NCBI RefSeq assembly: GCF_018474025.1
Contig: NZ_JAHCTA010000008.1
Location: forward strand, 1 to 64,000
Source of the DNA: Alteromonas oceanisediminis
GTDB lineage: Bacteria; Pseudomonadota; Gammaproteobacteria; Enterobacterales; Alteromonadaceae
DNA: 64,000 bases
Direction of reading: 5' to 3'
Positions 29,749 to 39,850 of this stretch are shown here, in pieces. Made by a program: the position numbers and the translations under genes. Below the pieces are notes generated by a model that saw nothing but the letters and a program-made list of their open reading frames with translations, was not told the origin of the DNA and searched no databases. The stretch's first letter is position 1, and every line of letters begins with the position of its first letter.

Positions 29749-29910
29749 AAAATACCTATTAGCAGCGATTAGCTGCCTTATAATTTTTGTTATTTGCGTT
29801 CCATGCGTTCAACGGTAAATATGCCAAGTTGCTCTGCACTGTACAAGCTATTTATGGGCTAAAGTATTGTTCTAGTACAAATATCAAGCAAGTTTTACGA
29901 TTTTTGTCAC

Positions 29911-32688
29911 TTAAAGATAAGTCATCTGTGATTTGAACACATCAACATCATTGAGAATTTTCGCATTATCGCGTTGCGCAAATGATTCATCCACCGAACC
30001 GTTGCCATGACTGAACAGCACGAGTTCGCCAAAGGATTGACGCTGCTGCAGTTGAACTGCATGCGCAACCAGGTTCTCGAATGTGAGTGCCGAGACGTGA
30101 TTAGCCATTTGCTCGTTCCGATTAAATTGCGTGTCGTTCAATCCCAGGCTCATCCATAAACGTTGCGCACGAGCCGTCGAACTGATGTCAGTACAGCGAA
30201 GTTGTCGAATGATGTTTTGTTGGATCTGCGGCCAAAACTCGCGATAGTAATCGATGTGCTCTAGTTGGGTGATGAGAAACTGTGTGATTTCGTTCACCAG
30301 CGTCTGCGCATCTGCAGACGGGGACTGCACGTAAAACACCATACCGGCGCGGGCGTTGTGCGTGACGAAACCACTGCCTACGATATAGCCCAGTTTTTTC
30401 TGCGTGCGTAATACTGAAAAGAATGGCGACGTGAGCATCTGCTCCAACACCATGGTTAGCGCCGTGTGAAATGCGCTACTGGAGGGCGCTTGCAAAAACA
30501 GCATGGCAGCTGAGTCAGACTGCTGACTATCAACATGGTGAAAATACGTATACTGAGGCGTTAATTTAACCACATCACGACTGATAGCGGCGTAATCATA
30601 GTCAACGTGCGTCTTTTCAGCCAGAAGTGTAGTGATCGCGTCAGCATCACTGGCTCGCCACTGACCGTGTAAAAAACCTTGTACTGAAAACGCGTTTAAC
30701 GCCTGAGCTCGGTAATTCAGTGTATCTTCCAACGACAAGGTATTAAGCGCAGAGAGCACGGCTTGAGGCGCGTGACTGTAACGCTGCATGAGTACGCCAA
30801 GCCGGGAGAATAAACGGTTAACCGGTTTGTTTAGCAGGCTATTTTGTAAGCTTCTGGCGAGCGCGTCTTGCGCATAGGTAAAGCGCTCAGGTGAAATTGA
30901 GTGCGTGAATAGGGCGTTAGTTAATTTACTGACTAAGTCCTTCTGTTTCAGACTAAAGCCAGATGTGTGAATACTCAACCCACCTTGATGGCCATAGATT
31001 CTATAGTGCAGGCCAGCAATTTCAGCGGCGTAAAAGTCACCTTGAATTGCGTCACAAAGGCTAGACACCCACGCCTTTTTGGCTGCCATCATTGCGGGCT
31101 CTGACACCAGTGTCGGAAACTCGAATGATAGATAACAATCAGCCAGTGGCTGTTTAATGTCGGCATGTCCAGCTATCCAAACCTCAGCATTTTTTTGTTG
31201 CCAGAAACGCTTAGGGCGTTCATTGGCAAAGTCGCCTGAACGGCGTTCGCCATGAGCACTCACATAAGGGTTTGGCTGAGGCAGTGAGAGCTGTTGCAAA
31301 TCAATGGATTCATTGGTGGGGGCAGACCATGCTCGTATTGTCTCTTTAGACAGGTGGGTCATAGCGTACGGCGTATCATACCACTGCGCTATGTTATCGG
31401 TCGCGACAGACTGGCTAATATATTTCAACCTGAGTGTGCTGGGATTTAACTGCGCGAGTAAATGCTTAATGGAAGAAAGATTGTATTCAGGTGCTTCAAA
31501 TTCAAGCTGACAGAGCGACTCAGCATCAAATCGAAAAAGACCATTTGCTAATTGCCCTGCCAACTCGGAGGTTGCCAGAACCTTGCGCTGCTGGCAATGC
31601 AGCTTGTCCATATTTCGTCGCTCTTCCAATCGCCATTGTTGCGGCTCGTCCCCTGATAAGTGGCCTAAATAGGTGAAAATCGCGTGCGCAATATCGTATC
31701 GATGGTGAGCGCCTTCAGCGCTGACCTGCATATTGATGTTGAGATCTTTGAAATTGCGCCCGTCTATGCCGCCGCCCGCATTTAAGCTGCTTACCCAACC
31801 ACGCTTTTTCAGTACCGAGAGGATACTGCCTTTACTTTCATCACCCAGTAAATGACTAATGAACCCGAGTGCGGGAATATCTTCAATCGTTAATGCCGGC
31901 AAGGCAAACGTAAGGATTAACCGACGAGTATCTGATAGCGGTTTAACGACAATTTCAACACCGAGCTCATTGGCCGTGTAAAGCGGCGGAAGCTCCGGCT
32001 TAGAGCGCTGTTCTCCTGTGGGGATAGCACCTAATGTGGCTTTCGCGATGGGCAGAATCACAGACATCTCAAGATCAGATACAACAGTGACGCACACGTT
32101 TTGCCCGCAAAATGCGCTATCGTGTAACGCGTGCAGCCGACGTTTCAACGCCGCTACATCATATTGCTGAAAAATATGTTTATTTCCCACCGAAAACTGG
32201 CTAAAGGGATGCTGCGGATTGGCCGTTTCTTTATGCACTTGATAGAGCCGCCGCAAATCATCATTCTGTTTAAACCGGAACTCTGCATCAATGGTGTCAA
32301 TTTCTGCATTGATGGCATTGTGATTGAATAGTGGGTGTTCAAGCATATCTGCCAGCACAGAAAAGGTTTTGCGCAGGTGCATGCTATGACATTCACCTTG
32401 CACCGTCATGGTTTCGGTACTGGTAAACGCATTTAGACTGCCACCGAGTCGTTCTATTGTTTCAATGGCCTGATTGGGTTCAGGCCAATTTTCACTGCCC
32501 ATAAACAGCATGTGTTCTAGCAAATGGTGCAATCCTTGGCAATCCGCTGGATCATCAAAATGCCCTGAGCCAATGGCAGCAGCGAAAGCCGTTTTACCTG
32601 GCTTGCTCGTCTTGACGTGAAGCAACTTTACACCGTTATCGAGCACAAATTGTTGGCATTGAGAGCTTTTGCGGTTCAAGAGTGTCAT
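29911..32688 (-). CDS. M16-family zinc peptidase (pitrilysin/insulysin-like)
   Basis: The protein of about 925 residues has the inverted zinc motif HLLEH (HxxEH) near residue 55 and the downstream acidic AEIDTIDAEF that completes the metal site. Four M16 repeats follow, as expected for pitrilysin/insulin-degrading enzymes. No clear signal peptide is seen, so it may be cytoplasmic. ATG 32688 is chosen; the frame is open to a TTG at 32742, but its ribosome site is too close. It is divergent from the SixA-like gene. Peptide substrates are unknown. Confidence 0.88.
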   Translation of the reverse strand: MTLLNRKSSQCQQFVLDNGVKLLHVKTSKPGKTAFAAAIGSGHFDDPADCQGLHHLLEHMLFMGSENWPEPNQAIETIERLGGSLNAFTSTETMTVQGECHSMHLRKTFSVLADMLEHPLFNHNAINAEIDTIDAEFRFKQNDDLRRLYQVHKETANPQHPFSQFSVGNKHIFQQYDVAALKRRLHALHDSAFCGQNVCVTVVSDLEMSVILPIAKATLGAIPTGEQRSKPELPPLYTANELGVEIVVKPLSDTRRLILTFALPALTIEDIPALGFISHLLGDESKGSILSVLKKRGWVSSLNAGGGIDGRNFKDLNINMQVSAEGAHHRYDIAHAIFTYLGHLSGDEPQQWRLEERRNMDKLHCQQRKVLATSELAGQLANGLFRFDAESLCQLEFEAPEYNLSSIKHLLAQLNPSTLRLKYISQSVATDNIAQWYDTPYAMTHLSKETIRAWSAPTNESIDLQQLSLPQPNPYVSAHGERRSGDFANERPKRFWQQKNAEVWIAGHADIKQPLADCYLSFEFPTLVSEPAMMAAKKAWVSSLCDAIQGDFYAAEIAGLHYRIYGHQGGLSIHTSGFSLKQKDLVSKLTNALFTHSISPERFTYAQDALARSLQNSLLNKPVNRLFSRLGVLMQRYSHAPQAVLSALNTLSLEDTLNYRAQALNAFSVQGFLHGQWRASDADAITTLLAEKTHVDYDYAAISRDVVKLTPQYTYFHHVDSQQSDSAAMLFLQAPSSSAFHTALTMVLEQMLTSPFFSVLRTQKKLGYIVGSGFVTHNARAGMVFYVQSPSADAQTLVNEITQFLITQLEHIDYYREFWPQIQQNIIRQLRCTDISSTARAQRLWMSLGLNDTQFNRNEQMANHVSALTFENLVAHAVQLQQRQSFGELVLFSHGNGSVDESFAQRDNAKILNDVDVFKSQMTYL

Positions 32689-32847
32689 ACAGAGTGATGA
32701 AAACCATTCGTTTGAGCATAGTCGATTGGTTTGTTTGCACAATCCTTTTGTGATTATTCTTGTGAACTAGTTGTAATTTTAGCGGGAATACTTCACAGTT
32801 TCTTAAACGCTTATGTTGAGCGTTGTAGACAAATACTGGCGAAAACC

Positions 32848-33345
32848 TTGAGTGATGTAAACGCGCAATCGACGACTAGGGTTGTTATTATTCGACATGG
32901 TGAAGCGGAGCCTGCATTTTCGAACGACAGAGCGCGGGCGTTAACCGAACGCGGGCGCCAACAGGTCACGACGGCCATGCGGGAAATCGAAACCCACATG
33001 TCCGGCACGGGCGCATTTGACCTAGCGCTCATCAGCCCTTACCGGCGCACACAGCAAACTTATGACATACTGACCGTTGGCTTGCGTGTTAAACGTAAAA
33101 TCGATTGCGAACAAGTTACGCCAATGAATTCAGCCAAGGAAGCGCAGTGGATTGTGGCCGGTGCCAGTGATACCTGCCGCTCGATTTTAGTCGTTAGTCA
33201 TATGCCTCTGGTTAGCTTCTTAACGGCCGAACTGTGCAATCTCTCTTCACCACCGCTGTTCGCTACCAGTGCCTTCGCGGTAATTGATTTAGTGAAAGCC
33301 AACGGAATCGGTCAGTTGATAACGTTAAATCAGCAACACGATTAG
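32848..33345 (+). CDS. sixA: SixA-type histidine phosphatase
   Basis: The histidine phosphatase signature RHGEAEP lies close to the N terminus, with SPYRRTQQT in the middle and SHMPLVSFLT holding the second catalytic His. SixA removes phosphate from His of phosphotransfer domains. TTG 32848 gives 165 residues, the usual SixA size; the frame extends upstream to 32731 but without family sequence, and no ATG is available, so the start is uncertain. It is divergent from the M16 gene. Confidence 0.82.
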   Translation: MSDVNAQSTTRVVIIRHGEAEPAFSNDRARALTERGRQQVTTAMREIETHMSGTGAFDLALISPYRRTQQTYDILTVGLRVKRKIDCEQVTPMNSAKEAQWIVAGASDTCRSILVVSHMPLVSFLTAELCNLSSPPLFATSAFAVIDLVKANGIGQLITLNQQHD

Positions 33346-33414
33346 GTTCAGAAAATAGACGGCTGACCGATAACAATATAACTTCTCACTACCACTGAAT
33401 TGACGTTACGGATC

Positions 33415-33594
33415 ATGAGCAGAAACGCTGTGCTGGCTTTACCCGCACAACTCAAAAAAGCTTTGGAACAACATCGCAATCAAGCCGATATTGCAGATGA
33501 TGAAGAGCTTTCTGAGTTGATGGGTAAACTGGATTCGCTGAACGACAAGGTGAGTTTCTACAAATCAAAAATTCAGCGTTTGCGTCAAGGTTAA
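33415..33594 (+). CDS. small hypothetical protein (59 aa), probable coiled coil
   Basis: The start is ATG 33415 (upstream GGA); an in-frame TTG at 33400 gives five more residues. The sequence is charged and helical, with heptad-like spacing in the last 30 residues (DSLNDKVSFYKSKIQRLR). It follows sixA by about 70 bases and converges on corC. It has no recognised domain. Coding is likely from composition but not proven. Confidence 0.5.
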   Translation: MSRNAVLALPAQLKKALEQHRNQADIADDEELSELMGKLDSLNDKVSFYKSKIQRLRQG

Positions 33595-33603
33595 CTGCAG
33601 CGT

Positions 33604-34899
33604 TTAGGATTCATCCAGTTTCGCTTTCTCTGCCTTATACAAATCAGGCATGACCCGCAACGTTTTCACTTTATTATCGCTGATATCGACGATTTCCATT
33701 GGATAGCCTGCGAGACGCAAACTGACTTTGTTATCCGGGATTTCTTCCAAATACTCGACCACTAAGCCACTTAATGTTTTTGGCCCTTCCAGCGGCAAAT
33801 TCCAATTCATTTCTTTATTGAGTTCGCGCACGTTTGCGCTCCCATCGACAAGCACACTGCCGTCTTGTTGTACGGTAACTTCTTTACTGTGTGTGGGTAT
33901 CATGCTGGTGGTGAAATCACCGATAATTTCTTCAAGAATATCTTCAAGTGTCACCAACCCCTGAATATCGCCATATTCATCAACCACAAGACCAATTCGC
34001 TCTTTTTCGGCCTGAAATTTGTACATGAGCGTGTGAAGTTGAGTGGATTCAGGGGTGTAATAAATTTCCCGCACAGCCCGCAGTAGTGTCGCTTTTGAGA
34101 ATTGGTCTTTAGAGAGTAAGCGCAGCGCATCACGCACATGTACGAAACCGACGGCGTCGTCAATTTTATCTCTAAACAATAAAACGCGTGTGTGTTGAGA
34201 ATTCACCAACTGACGTTGAATGTCTTTCCAATCGTCGTTGACGTCAATAGCCACGATTTCATTCCGAGGAACCATAATGTCTTCAGCGGTGACATTCTCC
34301 AAATCTAGGATGCTCACCAACATATCTTGGTGGCGTTTGGGTATCAAAGCGCCCGCTTCGAACACAATGGTGCGTAGTTCTTCGCGACTCAGTGAGTCGC
34401 TACTGCCGTCAGTGGGTTTAATGCGCAGCAGTGCTAGCAGCCCGTTGGTGATGCCATTGATCAGAAACACCATGGGGTAAAGCAGTTTCATTAAAGGTAA
34501 AAGTAGCAATGAACTTGGAAAAGCAATTCTTTCAGGGTAGAGCGCAGCGAGTGTCTTAGGCGTGACTTCAGCAAAAACCAAGATCACTAAGGTCAACCCA
34601 ACGGTCACCAGAATGGGCCCCCATATTGGACCGAACAAGCGCATACAGATTTCAGTCGCAACCACCGTCGCGGCAATATTGACCAGATTATTCCCAATCA
34701 GAATCAGGCCGATTAACCTGTCGGGCCTATCTAGCAGCGCCTGAACACGCTTAGCCGCACTGTGATTTTCGTTCACCAGATGTTTGAGGCGGTACCGGTT
34801 CAGCGACATCATGCCGGTTTCGGAACTTGAGAAGTAAGCAGAGCACAAGATGAGCACGCTCAGTATGATAAATAGCGTGCCAGTGGATAAAACGTCCAA
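33604..34899 (-). CDS. CNNM/CorC (HlyC-family) membrane protein
   Basis: The 431-residue protein has an N-terminal DUF21/CNNM membrane domain (residues 1-190, LILIGNNLVNIAATVVATE), a pair of CBS domains (about 200-335, starting AEDIMVPRNEIVAID) and a C-terminal CorC_HlyC domain. The family is linked to Mg2+/Co2+ efflux. It is equivalent in position to E. coli yfjD, which also lies near ypjD and ffh. It lies 80 bases downstream of ypjD on the same strand. Confidence 0.9.
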   Translation of the reverse strand: MDVLSTGTLFIILSVLILCSAYFSSSETGMMSLNRYRLKHLVNENHSAAKRVQALLDRPDRLIGLILIGNNLVNIAATVVATEICMRLFGPIWGPILVTVGLTLVILVFAEVTPKTLAALYPERIAFPSSLLLLPLMKLLYPMVFLINGITNGLLALLRIKPTDGSSDSLSREELRTIVFEAGALIPKRHQDMLVSILDLENVTAEDIMVPRNEIVAIDVNDDWKDIQRQLVNSQHTRVLLFRDKIDDAVGFVHVRDALRLLSKDQFSKATLLRAVREIYYTPESTQLHTLMYKFQAEKERIGLVVDEYGDIQGLVTLEDILEEIIGDFTTSMIPTHSKEVTVQQDGSVLVDGSANVRELNKEMNWNLPLEGPKTLSGLVVEYLEEIPDNKVSLRLAGYPMEIVDISDNKVKTLRVMPDLYKAEKAKLDES

Positions 34900-34981
34900 C
34901 AGATTTTCCCTTCGTTATTTGCGAAAGCCAATGTAGTGGCTAGCCGTGTATGATTCAAGTGAAACTTTTGTTTGACTCATT

Positions 34982-35812
34982 CTACAATAAGACCTCGCGC
35001 ACAAAGCGGCTGCCGAAGTAAGCGAGTGTTAATAGGGTGCTTCCAATCGCGGCTGTCAGCAATAAAGGTCGGCCCCGCCAACCCCATTGCCAAGCGCCTA
35101 GTAGGCCTAATGCATAAACCGCAAATGCCATCAGCGTTAAGACGGTTTTATGAATATGCTGATGGTCGAACATATTATTTAAGAACAGCCCGCCGCTGAC
35201 AATCGCGATTAACAATAGCAGAGTGCCCACGGACAATAGCTTGTTGAGAATAGACTCAACGGTCATCAGCGGTGGCAGTGATGAATGCAATAACGCGGTG
35301 CTTTTTTCTTTAAGTTGCGTGTTGGTGTAGGCGACTTGCAGGGCATACAGCAGTGCTATGGTCAGTGTGCCGTAGGCAAACAAAGACAGCGTGATATGGA
35401 TAACAATACCGGGTTTTAGGGCGATATTCACCACGTAGGTTGCGGGCAGCAGAATGGTCAACAGCAACGATAAGGCCGCAAAGCAAAAGACGACAGGCAG
35501 CAATATGACATTCTTCAGATAAAAACTGCTGATCAGCATCGACACCGTCATTAGCCAGGCAACTAACGACAGCACGTTGGTCATGCTCATGTTTTGCGCT
35601 GCTGGTGCCAGGTTGATATCGCCTGCGGCACTGACTGAAAAATAGAGCGACACGAGGTGGAGCAAAGCCGCTACGCCAGCCAATCCCCGGCTCATCAAAT
35701 CCTTGGGGCCGTCGATATGGAAAAAACGCCCCGTCAGTGCCAGAGTCGAAACGATATAAAGCAAAGCGGCAAGTGTTGCGAGCGTAAATATCAGTGGTGT
35801 CGTCACATGCAT
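34982..35812 (-). CDS. ypjD: CcsA-like cytochrome c assembly-type membrane protein YpjD
   Basis: The 276-residue integral membrane protein has about eight helices and a cytochrome c assembly (CcsA/CcmC-like) core around IHITLSLFAYGTLTIALLYA. It is the conserved neighbour of ffh in gammaproteobacteria, divergently transcribed as here. The exact function of YpjD is not settled, and a role in haem handling is only inferred from the domain. Confidence 0.88.
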   Translation of the reverse strand: MHVTTPLIFTLATLAALLYIVSTLALTGRFFHIDGPKDLMSRGLAGVAALLHLVSLYFSVSAAGDINLAPAAQNMSMTNVLSLVAWLMTVSMLISSFYLKNVILLPVVFCFAALSLLLTILLPATYVVNIALKPGIVIHITLSLFAYGTLTIALLYALQVAYTNTQLKEKSTALLHSSLPPLMTVESILNKLLSVGTLLLLIAIVSGGLFLNNMFDHQHIHKTVLTLMAFAVYALGLLGAWQWGWRGRPLLLTAAIGSTLLTLAYFGSRFVREVLL

Positions 35813-35924
35813 CCTTTAGTGTGGCAATGCGTTAAGGCGGCCTATTCGTTTTCATTGCCGCGAGTTCATAGGGTAGATAGTAATCAAGCAGTGTGTTAAT
35901 TGCCAGATCATTGCAAAGTCCGGG

Positions 35925-35953
35925 TTAGCACTCTAATCACTTTCCGTTATAAT
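35925..35953 (+). promoter_or_regulatory. sigma-70 promoter of ffh
   Basis: TTAGCA at 35925-35930 and a perfect TATAAT at 35948-35953 are separated by 17 bases. The start codon of ffh lies 33 bases after the -10 box. Confidence 0.75.
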
Positions 35954-35985
35954 GCGGGCATATTCTCTGAGAGTAAAACGCACTC

Positions 35986-37371
35986 ATGTTTGAAAATTTA
36001 ACCGATCGCTTAAGTAAGACGTTACGTGACGTCAGTGGCAAAGGCCGCTTAACAGAAGACAATATTAAAGACACTTTGCGCGAAGTGCGCATGGCATTAT
36101 TGGAAGCGGACGTCGCGCTGCCTGTGGTGAAAGATTTCGTCAATCAGGTTAAACAGCGGGCGCTAGGCACTGAGGTGAGCAAGAGTCTCAAGCCCGGCCA
36201 GATGTTCATTAAGGTCGTTCAATCCGAGCTTGAATCTGTCATGGGCAATGCAAATGAAAAACTCGATCTGAGTGTTCAACCGCCTGCCGTCGTGTTGATG
36301 GCGGGTCTGCAGGGGGCTGGTAAAACGACTAGCGTGGGTAAGCTGGCCAAGCATTTGCGCGAACGCGAAAACAAAAAAGTGCTGGTGGTCAGTGCTGACG
36401 TGTACCGACCTGCGGCCATCAAGCAGCTAGAAACATTAGCAGCGGAAGTGGAAGTAGAGTGTTTTCCATCAACCGTATTGCAAAAGCCTGTTGATATCGT
36501 TCAAGCAGCAATTGACCATGCAAAGCGGAAGTTTTTCGACGTATTGTTGGTCGATACTGCCGGTCGCCTCCATGTTGACGGCGAGATGATGTCTGAAATT
36601 CAGGCGCTTCATAAAGCGGTAAACCCTGTTGAAACGTTGTTTGTCGTCGATGCGATGACGGGGCAGGATGCGGCCAATACCGCCAAAGCATTCAATGAGG
36701 CGTTACCCCTCACCGGTGTCATATTAACCAAAGCCGATGGCGATGCCCGCGGGGGTGCGGCGTTGTCTGTGCGGCATATCACGGGTAAACCTATCAAATT
36801 CTTGGGTATGGGCGAAAAGGTTGATGCACTTGAACCTTTCCACCCAGAAAGGCTTGCATCCCGCATTCTGGGCATGGGCGATGTGTTGTCGCTGATTGAG
36901 GAAGTTGAACGCAAGGTCGATAAGAAAAAAGCGCAACAATTGGCCAGTAAAGTTCAGAAAGGTAAAGGTTTTGATTTGCAGGACTTTAAGGAGCAACTGG
37001 AACAGATGCGCAACATGGGGGGCATGATGTCGCTAATGGACAAGATGCCCGGCATGGGCAAGATGACCTCACAGATCAAAGAAAAAGCCAATGACAAACA
37101 GTTCAACCAGATGGAAGCGATTATCAACTCGATGACGCCTGCCGAACGCCAGCGCCCTGATGTAATCAAAGGCTCACGGAAGAAACGCATCGCCGCCGGA
37201 TCAGGCACGCAAATTCAGGATGTGAACCGCTTATTGAAACAATTCACGCAAATGCAAAAAATGATGAAAAAAATGTCCGGTGGCGGCATGAAAAAGATGA
37301 TGCGTGGAATGGGCGGTATGATGCCACCCGGCGGCATGGGTGGCCCCGGCGGGATGTTCCCGCCTCGATAA
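35986..37371 (+). CDS. ffh: signal recognition particle protein
   Basis: Ffh binds 4.5S RNA and signal sequences of nascent inner-membrane proteins and docks with FtsY. The 461-residue protein has an N domain, a G domain with GLQGAGKTTS (about 106-115), DTAGR and TKADGD, and a methionine-rich M domain ending in a Gly/Met/Pro-rich tail. The length is normal. It has its own promoter and is followed two bases later by a periplasmic binding protein gene. Confidence 0.97.
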   Translation: MFENLTDRLSKTLRDVSGKGRLTEDNIKDTLREVRMALLEADVALPVVKDFVNQVKQRALGTEVSKSLKPGQMFIKVVQSELESVMGNANEKLDLSVQPPAVVLMAGLQGAGKTTSVGKLAKHLRERENKKVLVVSADVYRPAAIKQLETLAAEVEVECFPSTVLQKPVDIVQAAIDHAKRKFFDVLLVDTAGRLHVDGEMMSEIQALHKAVNPVETLFVVDAMTGQDAANTAKAFNEALPLTGVILTKADGDARGGAALSVRHITGKPIKFLGMGEKVDALEPFHPERLASRILGMGDVLSLIEEVERKVDKKKAQQLASKVQKGKGFDLQDFKEQLEQMRNMGGMMSLMDKMPGMGKMTSQIKEKANDKQFNQMEAIINSMTPAERQRPDVIKGSRKKRIAAGSGTQIQDVNRLLKQFTQMQKMMKKMSGGGMKKMMRGMGGMMPPGGMGGPGGMFPPR

Positions 37372-37373
37372 TC

Positions 37374-38153
37374 ATGAGCATCATTGTCACGCGTTTGTGG
37401 GTGTTCTCTACACTGGTGTCCATTGTGTTTTTTGCGATGCCCGCTGGTGCTAAGCCAATGTGTGATAATGCTATCGTGATGACCTTCAGTGGAGATTGGC
37501 CGCCCTATCTTTATAGAACAACGGGCAATCATTACGCAGGTTCTGACTATGCCGTTTTACATGAAACACTGCGGGCGATGGAGTGTGAACTGGAAGTTTT
37601 GACGATGAATGAAAAGAGAGTCGCCAAAGAATTGCCTAAAGGTACGTTTGACGTATCGTTAGGAGCCTCTTATACCCCGCAACGCGCAGATCACTATCAT
37701 TTTTCAACACCTTATCGTACAGAATCGGTCGGTCTTATCTATCGGATTGATATGCATTTGGTTTCTCTGGTGAGTATGGAAGAAGCGTTGAGAAGCGGTA
37801 AAAAAGTGGCGCTTAATACGCATGGCTATTTTGGTGAAGAGGTCGAGTCACTCAAATCGCGCTTTCCAACATCCTTTGTTCATCAGTTTGATTTACCCCA
37901 ACGAGTTGCCTTGCTTGAGCAAGGTCGCGTCGATATGGTCATTGATGACAAAGGGGCTTTGTGTACCGTTTTTTCGCAGCAAGCTAATGCGACGTGGGTT
38001 GTGTCGCCGGTGTCACTCCACGTGACTGAAGTACATTTTATATTTTCTAAAGCGGCAGTGCCTCAGCAATGGATAACGTCATTTAACCGGTACTTAGCGA
38101 AAACCCTGCAAGCCTCAGACAGTCTGGCTAAAACACCCTCGCCATCTTGCTAA
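37374..38153 (+). CDS. periplasmic solute-binding protein (SBP_bac_3-like)
   Basis: The 259-residue protein has a signal peptide (WVFSTLVSIVFFAMPAGA) and an extracellular solute-binding family 3 fold, with FSGDWPPYLYR near the mature N terminus and GTFDVSLGASYTPQRADHYH in the middle. It starts two bases after ffh and so is probably co-transcribed, although nothing links it to protein targeting. No ABC permease or ATPase is adjacent. It may be an orphan binding protein; the ligand is unknown. Such an insertion between ffh and rpsP is not the usual order. Confidence 0.75.
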   Translation: MSIIVTRLWVFSTLVSIVFFAMPAGAKPMCDNAIVMTFSGDWPPYLYRTTGNHYAGSDYAVLHETLRAMECELEVLTMNEKRVAKELPKGTFDVSLGASYTPQRADHYHFSTPYRTESVGLIYRIDMHLVSLVSMEEALRSGKKVALNTHGYFGEEVESLKSRFPTSFVHQFDLPQRVALLEQGRVDMVIDDKGALCTVFSQQANATWVVSPVSLHVTEVHFIFSKAAVPQQWITSFNRYLAKTLQASDSLAKTPSPSC

Positions 38154-38161
38154 GTTTCTCC

Positions 38162-38189
38162 TTGATTCCATGGTCAATTTCCGTATAAT
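38162..38189 (+). promoter_or_regulatory. sigma-70 promoter of the rpsP-rimM-trmD-rplS operon
   Basis: TTGATT at 38162-38167 and a perfect TATAAT at 38184-38189 are 16 bases apart. The leader to rpsP is about 80 bases. The promoter lies just after the binding-protein gene, so the ribosomal operon does not depend on ffh transcription. Confidence 0.75.
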
Positions 38190-38274
38190 CTCGCGACCTT
38201 AATTTCGGGGGCTGTTAAGTCCATCGATGTTAGGTAATTAGTTAACGGTAACGCTACAACGAGTTGAGGCAATT

Positions 38275-38526
38275 ATGGTTATTATTCGTTTACAGCGTGG
38301 TGGTGCTAAAAAGCGCCCATTTTATCAAGTTGTGGTGGCAGACAGTCGCCGCGCGCGCAACGGTCGTTTTATTGAAAACATCGGCTTTTTCAATCCTACA
38401 GCGCAAGGTCAGGCAGAGCGTTTACGCTTAGATCTTGATCGTGTTGAGCATTGGGTTGGGCAGGGCGCTGGTCTTTCTGACCGTGTATCACGCTTGGTAA
38501 AAGATGCAAAAAAAGCGACTGCGTAA
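38275..38526 (+). CDS. rpsP: 30S ribosomal protein S16
   Basis: The 83-residue S16 starts [20 protein letters not shown], the family signature, and has normal length. It is preceded by GAGG at about 7 bases. It is the first gene of the conserved rpsP-rimM-trmD-rplS operon. Confidence 0.97.
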   Translation: MVIIRLQRGGAKKRPFYQVVVADSRRARNGRFIENIGFFNPTAQGQAERLRLDLDRVEHWVGQGAGLSDRVSRLVKDAKKATA

Positions 38527-38547
38527 GCAGTCCTGAAAGAGGTATAG

Positions 38548-39069
38548 ATGAGTCTAGCGTCTGACACACTGGTGATTGGCAAAATCGGCGCGCCGTATGG
38601 CGTTAAAGGTTGGGTTAAAATCAACAGCTATACCGATGAATCGACAGGTATTTTTGACTACACTCCGTGGATACTGAGTGATGCGAAGACTTACCTGATT
38701 GAGCAATGGCGTCCAAACGGCAAAACCTTGGTGGCGAAATTGGCCGGTGTCGACAATCGCGATGATGCAGAGCGCATCAAAAACTGCGATATCAGCATTC
38801 AGTCAGACCAGCTACCTGCGTTAGACGGGGACGATTTTTACTGGCGCGACCTGATCGGCATGCAAGTGGAAACACTGGATGGCTACGGGTTGGGCACGGT
38901 AAAGGAAATGTTTGAAACTGGCGCCAACGATGTCATGTTGGTAAAAGCGCAAAGCAATGACGCCTTTGGTCAGAAAGAACGCATGCTGCCCTTTATCCGC
39001 GAGAGCGTGATCAAATCGGTGGATATGCAGGCGAAGACTATCACGGTCGATTGGGACCCAGGATTTTAA
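38548..39069 (+). CDS. rimM: ribosome maturation factor RimM
   Basis: The 173-residue 16S rRNA-processing factor binds S19 in the 30S head. It has the N-terminal barrel motif [16 protein letters not shown] and a PRC-barrel C-terminal half beginning [17 protein letters not shown] lies upstream of ATG 38548. Its stop overlaps the trmD start by one base. Confidence 0.96.
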   Translation: MSLASDTLVIGKIGAPYGVKGWVKINSYTDESTGIFDYTPWILSDAKTYLIEQWRPNGKTLVAKLAGVDNRDDAERIKNCDISIQSDQLPALDGDDFYWRDLIGMQVETLDGYGLGTVKEMFETGANDVMLVKAQSNDAFGQKERMLPFIRESVIKSVDMQAKTITVDWDPGF

Positions 39070-39833
39070 TGCCAGCGACGAGTTGGTTTGGGCTGGTCAG
39101 TTTATTTCCTGACATGTTTAACAGCATCGCCCAAGAGGGAGTGTTTGGCAGAGCCGTTAAGTCTGGTGTGTTGGAACTCTCTCACTTTAATCCTCGGGAT
39201 TATACCCACGATAAACATCGTACCGTGGATGACCGGCCTTACGGCGGTGGTCCCGGTATGTTGATGATGGTTCAGCCATTAACAGACGCAATTCTGGCTG
39301 CTAAAGCAGCGGCTAGTGGCAACACTAAGGTGATTTATTTATCGCCTCAGGGCAGAAAGCTGGATCAGGCTGGCGCTATTGAGCTGGCCTCGATGGACAG
39401 TTTGATATTAGTGTGTGGTCGGTACGAAGGTATTGATGAGCGCGTGATTGAAAACCACATTGACGAAGAATGGTCAATCGGTGATTACGTGCTCAGCGGC
39501 GGTGAACTCGCTGCTATGGTGTTGATGGATGCGGTTGCCAGGTTAAAGCCCGGTGTCTTGGGTCATCATCAATCAGCAGAGCAAGATTCATTTAGTCAGA
39601 ATTTACTCGATTGCCCTCATTACACCAGGCCCGAAGTGTTGGGTGATAAAGCCGTACCCAGTGTCTTGCTGAGCGGTGATCACGAAAAAATCAGGCAGTG
39701 GCGACTGCAACAAGCTCTTGGTAGAACTTGGTTAAGACGCCCTGAATTAATTAAACATCGAGCTCTGACTGAGGAGCAGAAACGTTTGCTAGATGAATTT
39801 CAGCAAGCGTGGAAGCGGCACAACGACAGTTAA
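39069..39833 (+). CDS. trmD: tRNA (guanine-37-N1)-methyltransferase
   Basis: TrmD methylates G37 of tRNAs reading CNN codons, preventing frameshifts. It is a SPOUT enzyme of 254 residues from ATG 39069, which overlaps the rimM stop (TAATG). Signatures are [35 protein letters not shown] and [11 protein letters not shown], covering the deep trefoil knot and catalytic Asp. Confidence 0.96.
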   Translation: MPATSWFGLVSLFPDMFNSIAQEGVFGRAVKSGVLELSHFNPRDYTHDKHRTVDDRPYGGGPGMLMMVQPLTDAILAAKAAASGNTKVIYLSPQGRKLDQAGAIELASMDSLILVCGRYEGIDERVIENHIDEEWSIGDYVLSGGELAAMVLMDAVARLKPGVLGHHQSAEQDSFSQNLLDCPHYTRPEVLGDKAVPSVLLSGDHEKIRQWRLQQALGRTWLRRPELIKHRALTEEQKRLLDEFQQAWKRHNDS

Positions 39834-39850
39834 CTCAATGAGAGGATATG

